64,000 nt of DNA, taken from positions 62,001 through 126,000 of the forward strand of contig NZ_APJI01000013.1 of NCBI RefSeq assembly GCF_000497575.1, read 5' to 3'. Made by a program: the position numbers and the translations under genes. The DNA comes from Afipia sp. OHSU_II-C1. GTDB taxonomy: Bacteria > Pseudomonadota > Alphaproteobacteria > Rhizobiales > Xanthobacteraceae. A model generated the notes under the pieces. That model saw only the letters and a list, made by a program, of their open reading frames with translations. It was not told the origin of the DNA and ran no database searches. Of the stretch, positions 58,807 through 64,000 are shown piece by piece; position 1 is the first letter of the stretch; every line of letters begins with the position of its first letter.

Positions 58807-58949
58807 CGTTTCGCCAATGAAACGGTCGCTATGGATAGACACAAACGTGGTCGAACAACAGCTAACTCTTTGATTTGTCACGATCGTCTTGGTCGATTGG
58901 CTCGCTCATAACGGTCTGGTTGCAGGTCCGAGTCCTGCCGGGCCCACCA
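58807..58949 (+). repeat. Island boundary repeat (right), ending in a tRNA 3' half
   Basis: Aligns without gaps to 31432-31574. The last 50 bases are the 3' half of a CAT-anticodon tRNA: CTCATAA loop, GCAGGTCCGAGTCCTGC arm (a C replaces the invariant T of TTC), acceptor CGGGCCC and ACCA. No 5' half with GGGCCCG exists upstream, so it is not a complete gene. With 31432-31574 it frames a 27 kb region. Confidence 0.8.
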
Positions 58950-59736
58950 ATGCTGTCTACGGATCTCCTGGAAGTCGCCAAACGCCAACAGGTCACGTCA
59001 GTCTTTGCTCGCGGAGAAAGAGAGCTTGCTCGGCGCAGGCCCCTTCAACAACACCCGCCCCGGGGTTGCCGCGATTCTGCGGGATATGTGCCTTCGGAGG
59101 ACCCATCAGTAGCTTGCCTGCGGTGCGACCGGCATATCAGCGAGACATTGATCGAACCGAGCGCCGCAAAGGTTGTAATGACAGCGTGTCCAACTGTTCG
59201 GGCCGTAGACGCGCATGCATTTCGCGCCTGCGCCGCTGCGACATACAAATTCTGACGACTCCGTTCAAAAGGAGCGTGTCAATGACGTATGCAGCGAGGG
59301 TGAAGTCCTTGCGGGCAAGCGAAGGCCAACCGTCGAGAATTCGGTCTACTGCTTGCCGGGCTCGAAACCCGAAAACTTGAGGCCAAGCCTGAATTGAACA
59401 AGGTCCATGCTCGGTGAAATAAAGCGCGCTGCGCCGACGGTCGGGATCGTAGTTGTCTTGTGCATCTCGGTATCGAGTTCAATGTGGCGATATTCCACGC
59501 CCGCGTAGGGCAACAGCGAGCTTCTTCATGTGTAAATGTCTCTCGTCAAAACGGAATAAAATAATACCTCACGCTAGCGGTTCAGGCTGTTGGAGCCTGT
59601 GGTGTTCCGAACACACATGGGAAAATAAGGCCGCCCGAAGCAGCCGTGGACCAGCGCCGCCCCTGCAGGGCGCGGCCGATAAAACCGCGCAAGGCAATAT
59701 CATATAGCTCGGCTGAATGTGACTGCGCGGGCGTCG
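58950..59736. other. Region right of the boundary, with a possible gene remnant
   Basis: No intact gene. On the minus strand about 59535-59346 reads LLPYAGVEYRHIELDTE, TTTIPTVGAARFISPSMDLV and FRLGLKFSGFEPGKQ then stop, which looks like the last strands of an outer-membrane beta-barrel protein without its beginning. The rest holds short frames only. Confidence 0.35.
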
Positions 59737-62070
59737 CTATCGCTTTTGTGCCTTCTCCGCCGCCCGGCGCAGCCCCTCGGCCATCGCCCCACCGGCGGAC
59801 GAGGCGGGTTGCGGCGCCTTGCGCTGGGCCGGCGTTTTGGCAGACGGCCGGGTGTCGGCCCGGGATTCGTTCCTGCGATCTGGCTTTGCGCCGAGTTCAT
59901 CGTCGAGCCTTAGCGTCAGCGCAATCCGATTTCGCGGCACGTCAACTTCCAGCACCTTGACGCGCACGATATCGCCGGGCTTCACGACCTCTCGCGGATC
60001 CTTGATGAAGGTCCTGGACATAGCCGAAATGTGCACCAGTCCGTCCTGATGCACGCCCACGTCCACGAACGCACCAAACGCGGCGACGTTTGTGACCGCA
60101 CCTTCCAGCACCATGCCAGGCTTGAGGTCGCTGACTTTCTCGACGCCATCCTTAAAGACTGCGGCCTTGAAGGCTGGGCGCGGATCACGGCCGGGCTTTT
60201 CCAGCTCGCGCAGAATATCGGTCACAGTCGGCAGGCCGAATGTGTCATCGACAAACGACTGTGGTTTGACCTGCCGCAGTATCTCGGCGTTGCCGATCAG
60301 CGCCTTGATATCGCTCTTTGTGGCGGCGAGAATTCGGCGGACCACGGGATAGGCTTCCGGGTGGACACCGGATGCATCGAGCGGATCCTCGCCGTTGGTG
60401 ATGCGCAGAAATCCTGCGCACTGTTCGAACGCTTTCGGGCCGAGGCGCGGCACATCCTTGAGCGCCTTGCGCGACCGGAACGGCCCATTCGCATCGCGAT
60501 GCTGGACGATGCTCTGCGCGAGCCCCGATCCGATACCCGATACACGCGCCAGCAACGGCGCCGAGGCAGTGTTTGCATCGACACCAACCGCGTTCACGCA
60601 ATCCTCGACCACCGCATCGAGGGAACGGGACAGCTTGGCTTCGCCGAGATCGTGCTGATACTGGCCGACGCCAATCGATTTCGGATCGATTTTGACGAGT
60701 TCGGCCAGCGGGTCCTGCAATCGCCGCGCAATCGAGACGGCGCCACGCAGCGTCACGTCCAGTCCCGGAAGTTCCTCGGACGCGAATGCGGACGCCGAAT
60801 AGACCGAGGCGCCGGCTTCGGACACCACGATCTTCGACATCTTCAGTTCCGGAAGCAGCTTCACAAGTTCGGTCGCGAGCTTGTCGGTTTCGCGTGATGC
60901 CGTGCCGTTACCGATTGCAATCAGTTCGACGCGATGCTCGCGCGCAAGCTTGCCGAGAATCGCGAGGGTCTCGTCCCAGCGCCGCTGCGGTTCATGCGGG
61001 AAGATTGCCGTTGTGGCGACGACCTTGCCGGTTGCATCGACAATGGCAACCTTGACGCCGGTGCGATACCCCGGATCGAGGCCCATGGTAACCCGTGCAC
61101 CAGCCGGGGCCGCCAGCAGCAAATCCCGCAGGTTTGACGCGAAGACGCGGACCGCCTCCTGCTCGGCAGCGGTCCATAGCCGCATCCGCAGGTCGATGTT
61201 GAGATGCATCTGGATCTTGGTGCGCCACGCCCAGCGCACCGTTTCAGCCAGCCATCGGTCGCCGGGGCGTCCTTTGTCCGCAATGGCGAAGCGCTGCATG
61301 ATCCGGAATTCGTAGGAGCTGACGACAGCAGGCGTCGCGGCAGGTGCCTCCGGGAGCATCTGTAGATCGAGTATTTCTTCCTTCTCGCCACGAAACATCG
61401 CAAGAATTCGGTGCGATGGCAGCTTGTTCAAGGGTTCATTGAAGTCGAAGTAGTCGCTGAACTTGGCACCGGCTTCTTTTTTGCCGTCGCGCAGCTTCGA
61501 GGCGAGGAGTCCATTCGACCACATGTGTTCGCGAAGGCCACCGATGAGGTCTGCGTCTTCCGCAAAGCGCTCCACTAGAATTGAACGCGCGCCATCCAAC
61601 GCCGCCGCGGCGTCCGCGACCTGTTTGTCCGCATCAATGAAAGACAGGGCGGCGACTTGCGGATCGTTCTGCGGCTGTGTGAGCAGTAAGTCTGCGAGGG
61701 GCTCAAGCCCAGCCTCCTTGGCGATTTCCGCCTTGGTGCGGCGCTTCGGCTTGAACGGCAGATAGATGTCCTCAAGGCGGCCTTTGCTGTCCGCGGCGAG
61801 AATGGCAGCCTCAAGCGCCGCGTCGAGCTTGCCTTGTTCGCGAACCGAGTTGAGGATGGTGACACGGCGTTCTTCAAGCTCGCGGAGATAGTTCAATCGC
61901 TCTTCCAGCGTTCGCAACTGTGCGTCGTCGAGCGCGCCGGTGGCTTCCTTGCGGTAGCGCGCGATAAAAGGAACGGTCGCGCCGCCATCCAGCAGCGCAA
62001 CTGCGGCCTCGACCTGTTGTTCGCGTACATCAAGTTCTTCGGCGATCCGTTGAGATATTGTCTTTGCCAC
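59737..62070 (-). CDS. tex: Transcription accessory protein Tex (RNA-binding S1 protein)
   Basis: 777 residues, the usual length. Order: Tex N-terminal helical domain (about 1-200), YqgF-like domain (about 325-420, [19 protein letters not shown]), helix-hairpin-helix repeats (about 500-560, [20 protein letters not shown]), and S1 RNA-binding domain (about 645-720, [29 protein letters not shown]), then a basic Ala/Pro tail. Tex binds RNA and RNA polymerase and affects transcription and stress tolerance. It is a core gene and marks the return to chromosome-like sequence. Confidence 0.96.
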   Translation of the reverse strand: MAKTISQRIAEELDVREQQVEAAVALLDGGATVPFIARYRKEATGALDDAQLRTLEERLNYLRELEERRVTILNSVREQGKLDAALEAAILAADSKGRLEDIYLPFKPKRRTKAEIAKEAGLEPLADLLLTQPQNDPQVAALSFIDADKQVADAAAALDGARSILVERFAEDADLIGGLREHMWSNGLLASKLRDGKKEAGAKFSDYFDFNEPLNKLPSHRILAMFRGEKEEILDLQMLPEAPAATPAVVSSYEFRIMQRFAIADKGRPGDRWLAETVRWAWRTKIQMHLNIDLRMRLWTAAEQEAVRVFASNLRDLLLAAPAGARVTMGLDPGYRTGVKVAIVDATGKVVATTAIFPHEPQRRWDETLAILGKLAREHRVELIAIGNGTASRETDKLATELVKLLPELKMSKIVVSEAGASVYSASAFASEELPGLDVTLRGAVSIARRLQDPLAELVKIDPKSIGVGQYQHDLGEAKLSRSLDAVVEDCVNAVGVDANTASAPLLARVSGIGSGLAQSIVQHRDANGPFRSRKALKDVPRLGPKAFEQCAGFLRITNGEDPLDASGVHPEAYPVVRRILAATKSDIKALIGNAEILRQVKPQSFVDDTFGLPTVTDILRELEKPGRDPRPAFKAAVFKDGVEKVSDLKPGMVLEGAVTNVAAFGAFVDVGVHQDGLVHISAMSRTFIKDPREVVKPGDIVRVKVLEVDVPRNRIALTLRLDDELGAKPDRRNESRADTRPSAKTPAQRKAPQPASSAGGAMAEGLRRAAEKAQKR

Positions 62071-62251
62071 GCAGCGTCTTCCTTAGCGAGAAACCGCGTT
62101 CGTGAATCGTGACCGCGGAAACGGCTTATGGACCACAGATCGGCGATTCATCAACCCCATTGCGAAGGAAAATGGATCTGTGGATGAGCTATGCCGACTT
62201 CGACCCGCAGTTGTCGCACCTCTGCTGCTGACGAGATAACGGGAGGAAAGG

Positions 62252-62893
62252 ATGGCGATCATGTTCCTGATGGATGGGCCGGAGCATGCCAAATTCACGC
62301 TTCTTCTTGCGCATGGCGCCGGCGCGGCGATGGATTCAGCCGCCATGACGGCGATGGCGAAGATCCTGGCTGAATCCGGTTTTCGCGTTGCGCGCTTCGA
62401 ATTCGATTATATGGCGAGCCGCCGCACATCCGTTGGCCGAAAGCCGCCCCCGCGTGCCGACAAGCTGAAGCCGGAGTTCGTCGCTGCGATTGATGCGCTC
62501 GATGTGAAAGGGCCGCTGATTATCGGCGGCAAGTCCATGGGTGGCCGCGTCGCAAGCATGGTCAGCGATGAGCTTTATGCGTCCCGGCGAATCTCAGCTC
62601 TTCTTTGTCTGGGTTATCCGTTCCACCCGCCGGGTAAACCCGACCAGCTACGGACCCAGCATCTTGCTGAGATTAGAACGCCAACCCTGATTGTGCAGGG
62701 GACACGCGATGAGTTCGGCTCTCGGGAAGAGGTCCGGTCGTACGATTTGTCGAAGAGCATCGACATCCTCTGGCTGGAAGACGGCGATCACGATTTAAAG
62801 CCGCGAAAAAGTGTATCGGGCTTTTCAGCAGCCGATCATTTGAGGACCCTCGGTAAGGCGGTCGCGTCGTGGGCCGACAAGATCGTCAGCTGA
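62252..62893 (+). CDS. Alpha/beta hydrolase, KANL3/TEX30-like family
   Basis: 213 residues from ATG 62252 behind GGGAGGAAAGG. LLLAHGAGAAMDSAAM (oxyanion), GGKSMGGRVAS with the nucleophile Ser near 93, GTRDEFG (Asp) and LEDGDHDLKPR (His) complete the triad of this short dienelactone-hydrolase-like family. The substrate is unknown. It is divergent from tex with 181 bases between and converges with the next gene. Confidence 0.88.
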   Translation: MAIMFLMDGPEHAKFTLLLAHGAGAAMDSAAMTAMAKILAESGFRVARFEFDYMASRRTSVGRKPPPRADKLKPEFVAAIDALDVKGPLIIGGKSMGGRVASMVSDELYASRRISALLCLGYPFHPPGKPDQLRTQHLAEIRTPTLIVQGTRDEFGSREEVRSYDLSKSIDILWLEDGDHDLKPRKSVSGFSAADHLRTLGKAVASWADKIVS

Positions 62894-62904
62894 GTGCTGG
62901 CCGA

Positions 62905-63792
62905 TTACCGCAGCGGCATTGGCGGCCGCGGAACGCTGGTGTCGCCGGGTTGCGGCGGAAGCTGCGTAGGCGCTGGTGGCGGAATGTAGGCTTCGCGCTG
63001 TGCAGTGCCCTGCGGGTAAGGTTGCCGTTGCGAGTAGGTTGGCGGTGAATACGGCGTGGGACTTTGCTGGGCTACGGCGGGTGCACGCTGAGGTCGCGGC
63101 GGCGCTGGCTTCGATGCTTGCGTGGTGAGCTTGCGGCGCGCTTCGTGCTCTGTGGCTTTGGCGACGTCGCGGCTTAGCTGCGCCTGACCGGCCTGCAATT
63201 GCTCGACTGTTTGCTTCAGCGAAGCGATTTCACGCGTTATCGATTCGATCGACTGCGTAATCTCGGGAGGAACCACGCCCTGCGCAGGAGGTGCGTCCAC
63301 CGCCGCCGTGGCGGGAGCCGTCGCCGGCTGTGGCGTCGGTGCGGTCTCCGCTGCCTCCTGCGCGGGAGCTGGATCGGCGGCCGGTTGGGACGCGGCGGCT
63401 TGAGGCGCCGTGTTTTGCGGTTCAGCGGCGCTTTGCGCCGGAGCGGCCGCGCCTGGAATAAGTTGCGGCACCAGATCCGAAACTCTCTGCCTCGCTTCTC
63501 CCCCATAGGAATGCCAGGCTGCAGCTACAGCGATACCCGCGCAGACGATGACCAGGATGGTGCCGCGACGGCCCCCCGTGCGTGGTGTCAGATTGCGGAT
63601 GTCAGCGGTGTTGTCATTCAATGGATCTGCACGGAGCAATGGTTCAGCTGCCCGTTCCGGGGATACTGGAGACGGAACGTTGAGTCCGGATGGATCGGGC
63701 GCAAGACGTGGTGCCAGGTCACGGAGCTGCGCCACGATGACGTCGTGCGGATCGTCGGTTTGTGAATCCGCGTCTTGCAACTTGAATTGCAT
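62905..63792 (-). CDS. Single-span membrane protein with proline-rich domain (295 aa)
   Basis: ATG at 63792 (MQFKLQDADSQTDDPHDVIV). A cytoplasmic N-terminal part of 75 residues, one membrane helix (about 78-96, GTILVIVCAGIAVAAAW), then an Ala/Pro/Gln-rich linker, a coiled coil (about 178-215, ITQSIESITREIASLKQTVE), and a Pro/Gln/Tyr-rich end (PPTYSQRQPYPQG). This layout recurs in Bradyrhizobium envelope proteins of unknown function. The upstream frame to 63990 has no support. Confidence 0.75.
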   Translation of the reverse strand: MQFKLQDADSQTDDPHDVIVAQLRDLAPRLAPDPSGLNVPSPVSPERAAEPLLRADPLNDNTADIRNLTPRTGGRRGTILVIVCAGIAVAAAWHSYGGEARQRVSDLVPQLIPGAAAPAQSAAEPQNTAPQAAASQPAADPAPAQEAAETAPTPQPATAPATAAVDAPPAQGVVPPEITQSIESITREIASLKQTVEQLQAGQAQLSRDVAKATEHEARRKLTTQASKPAPPRPQRAPAVAQQSPTPYSPPTYSQRQPYPQGTAQREAYIPPPAPTQLPPQPGDTSVPRPPMPLR

Positions 63793-64000
63793 GGGCTCTC
63801 CGTGGCGATGCGAGGTGCGATGCGTGGCGGACATTCTGGTTTGTCCGTGCACAGGGAGGCATCGCGCTTTGACCACACCAAGGCCGTACGATGAAAAGTA
63901 TGAGGCAGGGGAACCAGATTTTGCCTTGAGTGTCAGGTTCATGGGAGCCGATTTCCTGCGATTGGATGGAGCAGGATATCTGATCCCCAAGTGAGAAATT

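Noticed and set aside
58435-58881. 148-codon minus frame over the GYD gene
   Set aside because: Apart from the first 25 codons shared with the left boundary repeat, it is the shadow of the GYD gene.
58874-58949. Complete tRNA gene at the right boundary
   Set aside because: The acceptor 3' strand CGGGCCC has no partner upstream and no D arm can be formed; only the 3' half is present.
1-64000. CRISPR arrays, complete insertion sequences, toxin-antitoxin or restriction systems
   Set aside because: No regularly spaced repeats, no transposase with inverted ends and no recognisable defence genes were seen.

Overview
The window looks like part of a chromosome of an alphaproteobacterium of the Nitrobacteraceae (Bradyrhizobium / Afipia / Rhodopseudomonas group). 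This rests on the many small proteins typical of that family (DUF6894, DUF3606, DUF3309, DUF3551, DUF6496 and GcrA/SANT-like mini-proteins), the promoter type GGAAC-N16-CGTT used by the alphaproteobacterial general stress sigma factor EcfG, and the style of the Ku, PrpR and Liv proteins. This is inferred from remembered families; no database was searched.

Layout. (1) 1-3.3 kb: divergent glgE (cut by the window edge) and malQ, which handle trehalose and alpha-glucan. (2) 3.3-31.4 kb: a mosaic of short genes, many probably stress induced: two Ku genes, a manganese catalase/DUF892 fusion, a thioredoxin-reductase-like flavoprotein, two sensor kinases, PRC-barrel, DUF3606 and DUF3309 proteins, a SemiSWEET, and an SRAP (YedK/HMCES) DNA-protein crosslink gene. 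At least nine EcfG-like promoters can be read here, one of them in front of the second ku. The same stretch is full of broken or duplicated pieces: an xthA with an internal stop, four SRAP copies of which three are fragments, frameshifted paralogues, and short repeats. (3) 31.43-58.95 kb: a 27 kb segment bounded by two 143-bp direct repeats that each end in the same 3' half of a CAT-anticodon tRNA, with an integrase remnant just inside the left copy. This fits a genomic island, perhaps the second of two stacked at one tRNA. (4) 59.7-63.8 kb: chromosome-like genes (tex, an alpha/beta hydrolase, a proline-rich membrane protein).

Inside the island, 32-38 kb carries a 2-methylcitrate module for propionyl-CoA (prpB, prpC, prpD, a thioesterase and a divergent PrpR/RamB-type regulator with TTTGCAAAG operators). 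The stretch 38-53 kb looks like one catabolic unit of unknown substrate: ribB and an Lrp regulator on one side, then a VOC protein, a flavin reductase, a complete Liv-type ABC importer with its binding protein, two enoyl-CoA hydratase-like proteins, a creatininase-family amidohydrolase, a luciferase-like flavin monooxygenase and an AMP-forming acyl-CoA ligase, followed by an AraC regulator. The parts suggest import, CoA activation, flavin-dependent oxygenation, C-N bond hydrolysis and beta-oxidation, and the prp module could take up propionyl-CoA released by it. This is the best candidate in the window for an undescribed pathway.
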